A program made the translations under genes and the position numbers. From the NCBI GenBank assembly GCA_041584015.1, contig JBFHES010000054.1, positions 1-19,417 on the forward strand: a stretch of DNA of 19,417 nucleotides, given 5' to 3'. Below the pieces are notes generated by a model, which worked only from the letters and a program-made list of their open reading frames with translations, was not told where the DNA came from and made no database searches. Of this stretch, positions 8,713-18,400 are shown one piece after another. Source of the DNA: JBFHES01 sp041584015 (GTDB lineage: Bacteria; Bacteroidota; Bacteroidia; Bacteroidales; M50B96). Position 1 is the stretch's first letter. Every line of letters starts with the position of its first letter.

Positions 8713-10098
8713 ATGAAGACAAACATTCTCCTTATTTTATCTATGCTGTGCTTTTCAGCAATGGCGCAGTCTCAAACAATGTTCGAATACACCTATGGAA
8801 CAACAGGAGTTGATGAGGCTAGTTCGGTAAGACAATGTGCTGATGGTGGTTATATTATTGGCGGTAGTAATTTGCTGAAGATCGACAATGCTGGTATTGA
8901 GCAGTGGAGCAAGCCTATTTCTTCATTTCATGCCAGCACCACGCACGATGAGGGTTTTATTTTGGTAGGAGCTATATCAACTCAAATTCCTTTTATAAAA
9001 GTAGATCAGCATGGCGATATTGAATGGGATACACATTTTAATCAGGGTATTTGGGCCAACGAAGGAAATTACATTGAGCAAACCAGTGATAGCGGATTTA
9101 TTGTTGCCGGAAGGTTTCAGAGCGTTACCGGATCGGGTATGCTTTTATTAAAACTAAATCCTGTTGGAGGCGTTGAGTGGCGAAGAGCTTTTACGCATGC
9201 AACATCGGCCGGTTTCAATACTGGCTATGCGGTTCAACAAACAAGTGATGGCGGTTACATTATTTGTGGTAGTTCTTATTTTGATTATTACGACTCCACA
9301 AGGCATAAAGATGTAATTGTTTTGAAAACAGATAGTGTGGGTCAGGAGCAATGGCGAAATTATTTTGGCGGCGCACAGGATGATATTGCTTATGCGGTAC
9401 AGGAAAATAGTAATGGCGAATACCTGGTAGCTGGTGTAACTGGTAGTTATGGTATTGGGGCTGGAACAAACATGAATACCTATTTGATGAAATTAACTGC
9501 CACTGGCGATTCGCTTTGGACAAAAGCATTGGGTGGCGAATTGGATGATTACGCAAAAGCCATTTGGCCATGTTCCGATGGAGGTGCTATCGTAGCAGGA
9601 ACCACATGGTCGACTACCAATGGTGAATCTGATGGTGCCTTATTAAAGATAGATTCGGATGGTAATACGCTTTGGTTTAACAAATATGGCGGAGCGCTGG
9701 AAGACGGATTTAACGCTGTTCAGCAAACTACCGATAATGGTTTTATTGTGGCTGGCTATACACAAAGTATGGGAGCGGGCGACTATGATATGTATGTGCT
9801 GAAAACTGACTCGGTTGGGAATGTGCAGGTAAATGCATCTCCAGAGATTAATGGCAATGATGAGTTAGCAATTACTATTTACCCAAATCCGGGTAATGGC
9901 TTTTTTAGTGTAAAATCGAATACTCTTATTTCTTACATCGATATTTACAATGTGATGGGGGATAAGGTTTTTTCTGCGCCTGTTAATGCCAGACATCTTA
10001 ATATAGATCTGCAGCATCAGCCATCAGGATGTTATTTCTTTAAGGTGTTATCTGAAAAGAATAAACGTATTAAAACCGGAAAGTTACTAATTGAATAA
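8713..10098 (+). CDS. Secreted beta-propeller-like repeat protein with T9SS sorting domain
   Basis: This is a 461-residue exported protein of unknown specific role. Residues 1-20 (MKTNILLILSMLCFSAMAQS) are a signal peptide. Residues about 25-375 consist of about six degenerate repeats of 45-60 residues. The consensus runs Tyr-Gly-Gly, Asp-Asp-x-Ala, QQTSDGGYIVAG, then a short variable segment and a LLKxDxxGxxxW strand pair. Clear copies include QTSDSGFIVAG, QQTSDGGYIICG and QQTTDNGFIVAGYT. The pattern fits the delta-60/PQQ-like propeller proteins widespread in Bacteroidota. Residues about 386-461 form a type A T9SS C-terminal domain (ITIYPNPGNGFFSV through KTGKLLIE), so the protein should cross the outer membrane and be cell-attached or released. 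It lies 171 bases after the carboxylase gene and probably has its own promoter. It converges on the glucan operon, and nothing in it points to glucan binding. Confidence 0.85.
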   Translation: MKTNILLILSMLCFSAMAQSQTMFEYTYGTTGVDEASSVRQCADGGYIIGGSNLLKIDNAGIEQWSKPISSFHASTTHDEGFILVGAISTQIPFIKVDQHGDIEWDTHFNQGIWANEGNYIEQTSDSGFIVAGRFQSVTGSGMLLLKLNPVGGVEWRRAFTHATSAGFNTGYAVQQTSDGGYIICGSSYFDYYDSTRHKDVIVLKTDSVGQEQWRNYFGGAQDDIAYAVQENSNGEYLVAGVTGSYGIGAGTNMNTYLMKLTATGDSLWTKALGGELDDYAKAIWPCSDGGAIVAGTTWSTTNGESDGALLKIDSDGNTLWFNKYGGALEDGFNAVQQTTDNGFIVAGYTQSMGAGDYDMYVLKTDSVGNVQVNASPEINGNDELAITIYPNPGNGFFSVKSNTLISYIDIYNVMGDKVFSAPVNARHLNIDLQHQPSGCYFFKVLSEKNKRIKTGKLLIE

Positions 10099-10141
10099 GC
10101 CTTGGGTGTGATTGTATAGATACACCAACCGGCATAAAAAC

Positions 10142-10171
10142 AGAATGTTTGCCCATATGAGCAAACATTCT
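10142..10171 (-). terminator. Strong stem-loop between convergent genes, intrinsic terminator (possibly bidirectional)
   Basis: Perfect 11-base arms AGAATGTTTGC (10142-10152) and GCAAACATTCT (10161-10171) enclose an 8-base loop containing CATATG. Read on the minus strand the stem is followed closely by GTTTTTATG, a good U-tract, so it best serves the glucan operon ending at 10214. On the plus strand the tail (TTAAAG) is weak, but the stem could still help end the 8713-10098 transcript. Confidence 0.7.
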
Positions 10172-10213
10172 TAAAGTCATTACCAAATAATTCTTATTCT
10201 CAATAAAAGAATA

Positions 10214-12001
10214 CTACTGTTTAATTAACCTGTATGAAGAAATCTTACCGTTCGTATTATAAATGGTAATGATGTATAATCCACTTGTAAAATCTGACAT
10301 ATCAATAGTCAAATCATCTTTTGATATTTCAATATTCATTACTTGTGTTCCAATTGCATTAAAGATTGAGAGTTGTTCTGCCTGCTCGAATCCACTAATG
10401 TTTAGCATGTCTTTAACCGGATTTGGAAAGATCTTAACCGACTCCAAATTGTTTTCGTTAACACTTGCAAATTCTCCAAATGTCACATCGTCCCAATAAT
10501 ACATACCTTCAGTACCTGTATTCCCAAAATCAAAGAAAACGGCAATTTTATCATAGGTCCAGGCAAGGTCTAAAGCTGGAGTACCTACCTCGTTATTGGT
10601 AAAATCAAATACGATTGTTTCCCATGCATTAGCTACAGATGTTAGTCCTAAAGTTTCACAAGAATGAGAACCATCTGTTTTGTCTTCAACTTTTAATAGA
10701 ACCGGCACGCCAGCTGCAGGAGCATATACTCTAAGGTTCATTTTTGTTTCCGTTGCTGTAAATGGAATTGCTGTAGGAAGCCCACCTGTTGTTCCAATTA
10801 CCGCAGATCCTGCCCATACCTCAGCGATAGCTGGTTTGGTGGTTACAGCAACAGTATTGTTTGCATTCATCGGATCAATTCCAAGCTCTGTTGCATTTCC
10901 GCCCCAGTTGTCGAAAGTGTAATCAACCGTTGCATCGTCGAAAGTAATTGGCAGCGACAGCTGGTTTCCTGGGTTAACAGCACCAGAAAACTCAACATCA
11001 TCCCAGTAATAAACGCCACCTGCACCGTTGGAGTCAAAATTGAAGAATATTGATGCCATGTCGAAGGTCCAGCTTAAATCTAAAGCAGCTGTTCCTGTTG
11101 CTTCGTTACTAAAATCAAATTCAATTGTTTCCCATGCATTGGCCATGGTAGTCATTGTTTCCGTTTCACAGGTATGTGTATTGTCCAAATGATCTTCAAC
11201 TTTTAATCTTACTGGAATACCAGCTGCAGGAGAATAAACTTTTACAGTCATTTTTGTGCTTGTTGCTGTAAATGGAATTGCTGAAGCAAGTCCCATTGGT
11301 GTACTCATTGTAGTTCCTGCCCAGGTTTCAGCTCCAGTTGTTTTTGTAGTGATAGCAACTGTATTGGCTGCGTTTAAAGGATCAGCACCAAGAACAGTTA
11401 CATTTCCACCAAAATCAGTTACTGTTCTGTCAACAGTAGTATCTTCAAAAGTAATTGGCAGATCAATTTGCGTTCCTGTGGTTACAGTTCCACCGCTTAC
11501 CAATTCAAGATCATCAAAATAGAAGGTGTTGTCTGTTGATGTTGCAAAGTCGAAGAAAATAACAACTTTGTCGTAAGTGTTACTTTGAGCAGTTGGAAAC
11601 GGAAATGAAAGTTGTGTCCATACATTAGGAGTGGTAACATCCTGCGAAATTTCTACAGGTGCGGCAACTCCTGCAAGGTCTTCTAATTTGAACAGAATTG
11701 TACAACTAATTGGAGACATTACCTTTAATTCGAACGTGTTGTTGGTGCTAAAATCTAAATTAGCGGTAAGGTTCGAGAAAGCATGCGCATATTGTTCGGT
11801 TCCTCGCACATATTCTGCGCAATTAGCACTTGCATTAATACCGGTTGCATCTGGATTAGCAACTACTGTTGGAACATTTGGCCAGCCTTCGAACGTTGCG
11901 TTCTGGTTGGCATCAAAATCATTAAGTATTTGTGCGTTTACGGCGCTAATACTCATGATTGAAACTAATAAATAGAGTAGATTCTTTTTCATAATATTCA
12001 T
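10214..12001 (-). CDS. Secreted protein with three glycan-binding-like modules and T9SS sorting domain
   Basis: This 595-residue protein is probably a cell-surface glucan-binding protein. A signal peptide covers residues 1-23 (MNIMKKNLLYLLVSIMSISA then VNA). ATG at 11992 (Met4) is an equally possible start. Module 1 (about 28-168) is divergent. Modules 2 (about 180-340) and 3 (about 349-510) are close copies. Each starts LPITF(E/D)D, contains GG then V(A/T)xTK, WAG, IPFTAT-T-KM, LKVED, a lone Cys (C278, C448), NAWETI-FDF and IFF/VFF, and ends YYWDDV-F. These look like beta-sandwich carbohydrate-binding modules, which I recall beside GH16/GH17 proteins in flavobacterial laminarin loci. The sugar target is inferred from context. 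The tail (about 521-595, VKIFPNPVKDMLNISG to YRLIKQ) is a T9SS type A domain. No catalytic motif is seen. It is the last gene of the operon, 84 bases after the transporter and just before a terminator. Confidence 0.85.
   Translation of the reverse strand: MNIMKKNLLYLLVSIMSISAVNAQILNDFDANQNATFEGWPNVPTVVANPDATGINASANCAEYVRGTEQYAHAFSNLTANLDFSTNNTFELKVMSPISCTILFKLEDLAGVAAPVEISQDVTTPNVWTQLSFPFPTAQSNTYDKVVIFFDFATSTDNTFYFDDLELVSGGTVTTGTQIDLPITFEDTTVDRTVTDFGGNVTVLGADPLNAANTVAITTKTTGAETWAGTTMSTPMGLASAIPFTATSTKMTVKVYSPAAGIPVRLKVEDHLDNTHTCETETMTTMANAWETIEFDFSNEATGTAALDLSWTFDMASIFFNFDSNGAGGVYYWDDVEFSGAVNPGNQLSLPITFDDATVDYTFDNWGGNATELGIDPMNANNTVAVTTKPAIAEVWAGSAVIGTTGGLPTAIPFTATETKMNLRVYAPAAGVPVLLKVEDKTDGSHSCETLGLTSVANAWETIVFDFTNNEVGTPALDLAWTYDKIAVFFDFGNTGTEGMYYWDDVTFGEFASVNENNLESVKIFPNPVKDMLNISGFEQAEQLSIFNAIGTQVMNIEISKDDLTIDMSDFTSGLYIITIYNTNGKISSYRLIKQ
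10472..11464 (-). repeat. Tandem duplication of a ~160-codon module (10982-11464 and 10472-10957)
   Basis: The two blocks encode modules 2 and 3 of the surface protein and remain recognisably similar in DNA. For example, ATTGTTTCCCATGCATT is present in both, at the NAWETI positions, as is ATGGAATTGC / GTTGCTGTAAATGG at the IPFTAT positions. This suggests a fairly recent intragenic duplication. Module 1 is related only in layout. The boundaries are approximate, set from the protein repeat. Confidence 0.75.
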
Positions 12002-12085
12002 TTTATGGTTATTTATTAAAATTCTTTTTTGCTTTAATATTTGTTTTTAACCTATTTTGCACCTGTTCATTTATTTCTTTTTTAA

Positions 12086-13564
12086 CTATGTAGTGCCTGT
12101 CTGTATATTTTTGGCAACTCCGTTTTCTCCTTGATGTTTTACCTTGCCCCTGCGGTGTACCAATGCTTCTCTTATTTCGAGTGCTTTGCTCTCGGTAATG
12201 TCGTATTTCCAAACCAGCACAATGGCAATTAGTGCTGCTACAATTGGAATTACGATGTCCGCTATTCTAAGATTGGTAAGCGTCTCGGCGGTTTGCGATT
12301 GCATGGATTCATCAAAGCCAATGTAGTGTAACACAACACCGCTTGTAAGCATGGCAATGGCTGTTCCCAGTTTTACCATCCACCAGTAAACGGCCCCAAA
12401 CATACCTTCACGGCGTTCTCCATTATTGAGCTCGTCTAAATCGCAAACATCAGCTGTCATCGACATCATTAGGGTGAATAAGCCTCCTATACCAAATGAT
12501 AGGAACGGGATTGGCATGAACATTAGCCATGGATTAGCCGGGTTAAATCCCCACCATTTTAAGGTATAGCCAATTATTGAAAGTAAGGTGGCTATAATGA
12601 AAGCTTTTTTCTTACCAACCTTAAGCGAAATTTTTGTAACAATAGGAATCACAAGAAATGCAGTTGCAAATGCACTTACCGTTCCGAACCAGGCCGGCCA
12701 ATTTCCCGCAGCTACTTTATCGCCATCAAAAAGATAATAGACTACTATAAAAAACGCAAACTGCGCTATGGTTTGAAATCCATTGAAGATGAAAAAAGTG
12801 GCACCGCATAACTTGATAAACGGTTTGTTCTTCAGGGTGAGCTTAATACCAATGATGAATTCCTTAGTATTAGCGGCCATATCCTTAAAGGTTAAGTTCT
12901 TCATCTTATCCTTATCCGGCACAATCATTTCCTTATTAAATAGTGCCGGCAGAATTCCCAGAATCATACACAGGCCACCTACCCAAATGGATAAGTTTCT
13001 GGCGCCTTCGGGTGCAGATTCATAGAGTGACTGATCATAAATAATCACCCAAAACCATGGAGCTACCATCCATGCTACTTGTCCCATAAACTGCGATACT
13101 GCCATTAAGCGGGTACGCTCGTTGTAGTCGGGTGTCATTTCGTAACCCAAGCCAATAAGCGGCGTTGCGAATATGGTATAACCAATGTAAAAGAAGAATG
13201 AGACAATGAGGAAATAAAAGAAGTTATAGGTCTGCGAGTTCTCAGGATACAATTGCCACATTACCATAAAGGCCACACCGGTGATGACACTTCCTAGTAA
13301 TATGTATGGCTTTCTGCGCCCCCATTTCGATTTGGTATTATCTGAAATGAAGCCCATAATCGGATCGGTTATGGCATCGAGCAAACGTGGCAGCGCTCCG
13401 AGCAATCCTGCCAGTATTGGATCCATTTCTAATGACATTACCAACACCACCATAAAAACGCCCAATGCTGCCGGGAATAGCTGATTGGCTAAATGACCTG
13501 ATCCGAAGGCAATCTTTTGTCCAAAGGGAACTTTATCTGCTGGTGCTGTTTTGTATGGAACCAT
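12086..13564 (-). CDS. GPH-family (MelB-like) sugar:cation symporter
   Basis: This is an inner-membrane MFS transporter of 492 residues with about 12 hydrophobic segments. The signature DAITDPIMGFISDNTKSKWG begins at residue 63. D63 and D67 match the position and spacing of the cation-binding Asp55/Asp59 of E. coli MelB (DAINDP), and WGRRKPYI follows, as in the glycoside-pentoside-hexuronide family. The C-terminus has the soluble ITESKALEIREAL-type segment common in GPH proteins. Because the gene sits 14 bases after a GH17 gene, in line with a beta-1,3-glucan phosphorylase, the likely cargo is a laminari-oligosaccharide or glucose-level product driven by Na+ or H+. The substrate is inferred from context only. 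It is the only inner-membrane importer visible in the cluster. Confidence 0.9.
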   Translation of the reverse strand: MVPYKTAPADKVPFGQKIAFGSGHLANQLFPAALGVFMVVLVMSLEMDPILAGLLGALPRLLDAITDPIMGFISDNTKSKWGRRKPYILLGSVITGVAFMVMWQLYPENSQTYNFFYFLIVSFFFYIGYTIFATPLIGLGYEMTPDYNERTRLMAVSQFMGQVAWMVAPWFWVIIYDQSLYESAPEGARNLSIWVGGLCMILGILPALFNKEMIVPDKDKMKNLTFKDMAANTKEFIIGIKLTLKNKPFIKLCGATFFIFNGFQTIAQFAFFIVVYYLFDGDKVAAGNWPAWFGTVSAFATAFLVIPIVTKISLKVGKKKAFIIATLLSIIGYTLKWWGFNPANPWLMFMPIPFLSFGIGGLFTLMMSMTADVCDLDELNNGERREGMFGAVYWWMVKLGTAIAMLTSGVVLHYIGFDESMQSQTAETLTNLRIADIVIPIVAALIAIVLVWKYDITESKALEIREALVHRRGKVKHQGENGVAKNIQTGTT

Positions 13565-13578
13565 GATCTTGTTCTTTA

Positions 13579-14529
13579 TTATGAATTAGCTTGCATTATT
13601 TTTTTAGCTTGTCTATTAATGTTGTACAATCCCCAGTGCTTTTCTGGCTCCATTGCTTCAGGCGAACCCTTCCATGTTTCATCAAAAGCTTCAAAAATGA
13701 AGGTGAGGATTGCTGCTTCGTCAGTCCATTTAAGTAATTCATTGATATAAATTTCCTGAAAGGATTCATTAACATTCTCTGGATCGATGCCTCTTCCGTT
13801 GGAGTTAGTGGCCCAGCCTGCTTCAGTTATTACTACAGGCTTGTTTGGGAATTTTGCGGCTACACCGTAATAATTCTGTTTTGTGTACTCCAAAGCATTA
13901 TGAATATTTTTGTATTCCCAAACCGGGTAGGTATGAATGGATATGAAGTCAACTGCTTCAGCCAACTCTGAGAGCTTATTGTGCCAGGGTACATAGTTCT
14001 CGCAAAATGTGACAGGTTGTTTGGTGGCTTGCTTGATCAATTGTACATATTCTATTACTTTTTCCACGGGAACATAATGATCGGTCCATTCAACGGTTGC
14101 TTCGTTTCCAGCCGACAGCGCACATATAATTTCAGGATACTTGTTCGCTAGTTTTATTAGCCTTTGTAGCTCGGCCAGATTGTTTGTTTTGTTTTGCTCA
14201 AGTTCTTCCTCTGTGTAAATTGCTCCCCAAGGGCAAGCGTAATTATTCATCTCGGCAGCAATGTAAGCTCCAAGCATTACCTTAAACGGGAGCTGCTCTT
14301 TATTGATGACATATAGCACAAGCTCGGCATGTTTGCCACTATCATACAATCTTAGATATTTCCAGTTGGGCTTTAACAGATGCAAGTCTTCCTTTATTTC
14401 TTCATAACTCGGGAAAGTGCCTGTTGCCGGACTTTGTCCATCGCGGTATCCTGAGTAGCAGATAGCCCTGCCAGGAGCAATGTCAAGTGCAGTAAAAGTA
14501 TTCAATGATGAACTTTTGCTATTTTCCAT
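13579..14529 (-). CDS. GH17 beta-1,3-glucan hydrolase/transglycosylase, cytoplasmic (second of a pair)
   Basis: This is a GH17 TIM-barrel enzyme acting on beta-1,3-glucan chains, 316 residues from the preferred ATG at 14529. Acid/base E143 lies in SAGNEATVEW and nucleophile E236 in PVVITEAGWA. The end (FEAFDETWKGSP to EKHWGLYN) is typical of bacterial GH17. An upstream ATG at 14634 keeps the frame open, but the added 35 residues only shadow the end of the preceding gene. The 14529 start has AAGGAAGG just upstream and begins the conserved fold. It overlaps the preceding GH17 stop (14519) by 11 bases, which suggests translational coupling. There is no signal peptide, unlike most GH17 laminarinases, so the enzyme is expected to act on imported oligosaccharides. 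Hydrolysis versus glucanosyl transfer cannot be told from sequence. Confidence 0.88.
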   Translation of the reverse strand: MENSKSSSLNTFTALDIAPGRAICYSGYRDGQSPATGTFPSYEEIKEDLHLLKPNWKYLRLYDSGKHAELVLYVINKEQLPFKVMLGAYIAAEMNNYACPWGAIYTEEELEQNKTNNLAELQRLIKLANKYPEIICALSAGNEATVEWTDHYVPVEKVIEYVQLIKQATKQPVTFCENYVPWHNKLSELAEAVDFISIHTYPVWEYKNIHNALEYTKQNYYGVAAKFPNKPVVITEAGWATNSNGRGIDPENVNESFQEIYINELLKWTDEAAILTFIFEAFDETWKGSPEAMEPEKHWGLYNINRQAKKIMQANS

Positions 14530-15409
14530 ACTTGAGCCTTCCTTCTTTATCCCATAAACCCCAATATGCGCCAACATCTCCTTCGTCGCTGGTTTTCCAT
14601 GCCTCATCAAATGACGAAAAATAGAACATATCAATGTTGTCTTTTGCCGACCATATTTGCGCGTTTATAAAATAGCGCATGGCATTTTCCGTTCCTGGCT
14701 TAGCACCGTAGAACGTTTCACCCACGTTAGGCCACCCGGTTTCTGAAATGATGACTTTTTTCCCATTGGCAATTTTAAGTGCTCTATGGTACATATCTTT
14801 CATGTATAAAAAGGAGTGTTCCAAACTGCAACCTTCCCAAAATGGGTAACAGTTGGCAAGGATTACATCACATGCATTTGTTATCTGTGGTCGGTTTTCA
14901 AACTCGTAATAGGCATCAACATAACCAACAGGTATGTTTGGTAGTTCCTTTTTTACTTGGTGTATATAGCTTAATAATTCATCTTCGCTTAAATCGCCAC
15001 GATACATCACTTCATTGCCAACTGCCAATACATCAACATGACCTTCCTTCGCAATTTTTATGGCATTCTCAATTTCTTTTTTATTGATAGCGTCATCTTT
15101 TCCAAGCCAGGCACCAACCAGGGTTTTTAGTCCGTACTCATGAGCTATTTGTGGAATTAATTGGTTGCCATCGGTGCAGGAGAATGAACGAACCCACGAA
15201 GTGTGTGATTTAATAATTTCCATGCGCTGCCTGATTTGTGCTTCGCTAATCTGGTCGCCGGGTTCTTGTCCATCAAGATAGGGACTAAAGCACAATCCAT
15301 GCATTCCATTGTGTATTGCTTTGTCGAACATTGCTCGCAATTCAACTTCCGATTTGTTGTTGAAATCTACGCCAGCCAGCGATAATATATTCTCTCTTCT
15401 TCTTGACAT
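14519..15409 (-). CDS. GH17 beta-1,3-glucan hydrolase/transglycosylase, cytoplasmic (first of a pair)
   Basis: This is a 296-residue GH17 barrel with acid/base E133 in LAVGNEVMYRG and nucleophile E223 in VIISETGWPNVGE. The C-terminal block SSFDEAWKTSDEGDVGAYWG resembles that of its neighbour. The start MSRRRENILS is polar and shows no signal peptide or lipobox, so a cytoplasmic location is expected. The gene begins 12 bases after the phosphorylase stop and its end overlaps the next GH17 start. The two GH17 proteins are clearly homologous but diverged in sequence and loops; for example, FCENYVPWHN-type residues occur only in the second. This suggests different chain-length or linkage roles instead of simple redundancy. 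Which one cuts and which may transfer or debranch is unknown. Confidence 0.88.
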   Translation of the reverse strand: MSRRRENILSLAGVDFNNKSEVELRAMFDKAIHNGMHGLCFSPYLDGQEPGDQISEAQIRQRMEIIKSHTSWVRSFSCTDGNQLIPQIAHEYGLKTLVGAWLGKDDAINKKEIENAIKIAKEGHVDVLAVGNEVMYRGDLSEDELLSYIHQVKKELPNIPVGYVDAYYEFENRPQITNACDVILANCYPFWEGCSLEHSFLYMKDMYHRALKIANGKKVIISETGWPNVGETFYGAKPGTENAMRYFINAQIWSAKDNIDMFYFSSFDEAWKTSDEGDVGAYWGLWDKEGRLKYGK

Positions 15410-15421
15410 GTATTTATTCGC

Positions 15422-18400
15422 TTATTTTAATATTGAGACTTTTATCAATTTTATCTCACCACTTCTGTTGAATATCTTTTTGCTGATATCTGCATTAAGC
15501 TTGTTTCCCTTAAGCGTAACTTGTTCGTTGTTATCCAGTATTATTTCGATAGTATTTTTCGTAGATAATTTGTACAGAACAGGTGTTTGACAAAGCGTAA
15601 AACCAAGCTCTTTTTTCTCCAGCTTTATTTGATTTGCTGATCCTTTGATAGGTATGTAGTTAAATACTTGCTGTTGATCAACAAACTCCTTTCTGTTTAA
15701 GAGGCTGGTGTCGAATAGAACTTCACCATGCACAATTCTAACTCCTAATTCTCCCATTCTTGAAATTACATCTTCCTTAACCTGACCAGTCATTCCGGGT
15801 TGTTTAGCGCCAGCATTACCTGGTGTATGCGAGTAAGCATCGGTAGGGAAGGCTCCGTATAATTTTGGTGATTTGTATAAGCCAATGCCTGCCTTTATTT
15901 CATAAAAATGATCTTTAAGCTTGCCTATAATTACTGGATCAACTTTTTCATCTTCTGCTTTAAAGAATACTTCCTCAACAACCAGTAGTAATTTACCAAC
16001 CATATGCCAGTAAATACTGCCCAGTCCCTCGTATCCGTAGAAAGTACCAGATCGACCGGTAAACGATTGATGGTCGAACATCTCCTCGTATATCGCTAAA
16101 ATCTGTTCTTTTTCGTTCTCTTTATTCAGTTCGCCATAGGCTGTTGCGCTTAATGCATTTAGTGCGTTGCGCAAGTCGGCTGCATTTCTGAATGAACTAT
16201 TAAAGTGATGGGCTCCTAATTTATCGGTTGAGATTATATTTGAGTCGTGCTCCAATAGTAGCCTGTTTAGTAATTTCGACTCTTGTACCAACTTTGTTGG
16301 GATATTATTCTTTTCAGTAAATCGTGGTAAATCACGATCTGGGTATAATAAATAGCTGTACTGGTCTGCTCTAAAAAGGCTACTGGCTTTCATCGCATCC
16401 AACACATGCAGGCTTTCTTCCGCTGATAAATAACCTGAGCTAAGCACTGCAACTTGCCCTTCAAGCATCATGTATAAATTACGTATGGTAATGGTGCCTG
16501 GCTTGAAGGAAATTAAATTGTAGGCATGATAAAGTCCATCTTCTCGTTTATTGGCTCTTATTGATTGGTCGATGTATTGTAGTGCTATTTTTGAAAAAGC
16601 GGATAGTTCTTTTGAGCTAATATTCTGCTTTGATCCAGAGAAGGACTGTCCATAAATCCTAGTGCGATAGTCGCTGCCGGCTTTACCTAGCAGATCGGCA
16701 AAGTAACGTCGTTCTTCGTCGCTAAAGCCTTTACTAAGAATTGCGGTGTTCTCAACAAATAGTTGATTGATGGCTTTGAACAAAAGCTGAACTTCTTCAG
16801 AAATTTCGATTGTATCATGTGCCGAAGTAGCAAATTTGTCTTGCCAAAAACGTAGCGATCTGCGCAGGTAATAAAGCGTAACCATGGAAACTCCATTACC
16901 CACCAATGCATTGTTGGCGTCGTTCCATTCCGGTCGTTGTGTATTCAGCCAAATACCAGCTTCAGGAATAAAATTACTAAGCTTGGCTAAAATAGATACC
17001 AATACTTTTTCTGTTAGATTAACGTGGTGAATCAGTTCACCATTAGCACGTAGCAAGCGACCATCAGCCCCAATTGCTCCAACAAGTTTGTCAATATTCT
17101 TATTCAGCTGATAATCAAATTCGATTGTATCTTGTGGATCTTTTATGAGTTCCTCGTAAGACTTAATGCGGTACGGCACATTTGCATATGAGAATATGTT
17201 TTTGATTAGCAGTTCATCTAACTTTTCAGGATGATATTGACTTGATAGCTCCAGTAATTTTTGAAGATAGATGATCTGGTGATCTCCCCAATATCCGATG
17301 TATGCCCATGGATCATTTGGATCAGGGCTTTCCCAGTCAATTCCGTTGCGCATAATGCGATAAGGGTTGTACCCATCGGCAGTTGATGCATTAACAAATT
17401 TACTAATGATGTTTTCAATAAAAGCAGGGTAGGAGAGACTTAGTGCTTCCCAGTTTTGAAAAATATCGCGCCAGTTTCCTTGATAATCATACTTCGGACT
17501 TCCATCTGCATTTCTTGTTTCAATAGAGAATTGGTTCCATGGGCGACTTGGGTCACCATGCCTGCGACTAAAGGTAAGTGGCAAATACTCATAACATATT
17601 CTGATAAAACTAGAATTGGCGGTTGTCTCTGAAATTTTTAGCAGTTGTTCGTGCGTGATTTCTATTGGCAGTGCTGCCAGAACAGCATGTTGTTCTTTCG
17701 CTACAAATCTGTTGGTTTGTACAACATAATCCAGAAAATCAGCTTTTTCTATAACATAATTGTTCATGTATATGCCGCCACGCATAACGTTAAACATGGT
17801 GTTCGAAAAGTGTCTTGCCGAGCAAAGTATTTCGTTACTAGCCTGCATTCCATCGGCTGCTGCAATAATCTTAATGAGATTATCAGTTCCTTGTTGAATA
17901 TCAGCGTTTACCAATTTGGTATGATTTACCTGACTTTTTAAAAAGTGATTCAAATCGGCTACATCGGCGCTACTTTGGTTAAGCTCCGCAACAAACAGCC
18001 ATTCCTTGTTTGCGCCTTCATCAATATTTAAATCGGCCTTTAGGAAATAAGCACCTTTAGCTGCACGTATATCTTTCTCGGTGTATAACTCCAGGCCTCG
18101 TTTGAAATTATTTATTTGATTGCTGGATAGCAGGATGGTTGCATCTTCAATACCTTGCGACCAGACACTTGTTGCATGCAAGGATTCGCTGGGTTCGGCT
18201 CTATCAACGGGAATAGAACTGAGCATGAATAAGCCGAGTCCTGTTTCTTCAATTAATTCATTTTTCTTATAACCATCCAGAAGATTGCTGTATTCATTCT
18301 GAAAGTTATAATCTACACCAGCAGGTAATATGTTTCTTATCCCGTCGAGAATGCCTACTTGTATTTGTTTAGTGCCGAGGTTGGTGATGCGTGATTTTTT

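Noticed and set aside
9154..9571. Minus-strand open frames opposite the propeller protein
   Set aside because: They are antisense to a clear repeat protein with signal peptide and sorting tail, and resemble no family.
11256..11975. Plus-strand open frames opposite the modular surface protein (11256-11522, 11631-11975)
   Set aside because: They are antisense to a well-supported T9SS protein. Their Val/Ala/Thr-rich text mirrors the Thr/Ala/Asn-rich coding strand.
12009..12212. 67-residue minus-strand open frame with basic composition
   Set aside because: It overlaps the transporter C-terminus in another frame and reads as low-complexity Lys/Arg text typical of a shadow frame.
14530..14634. 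35-residue N-terminal extension of the second GH17 gene
   Set aside because: It lies wholly within the end of the preceding GH17 gene in another frame, shows no conserved GH17 residues, and a better-placed ATG with a purine-rich AAGGAAGG upstream exists at 14529.
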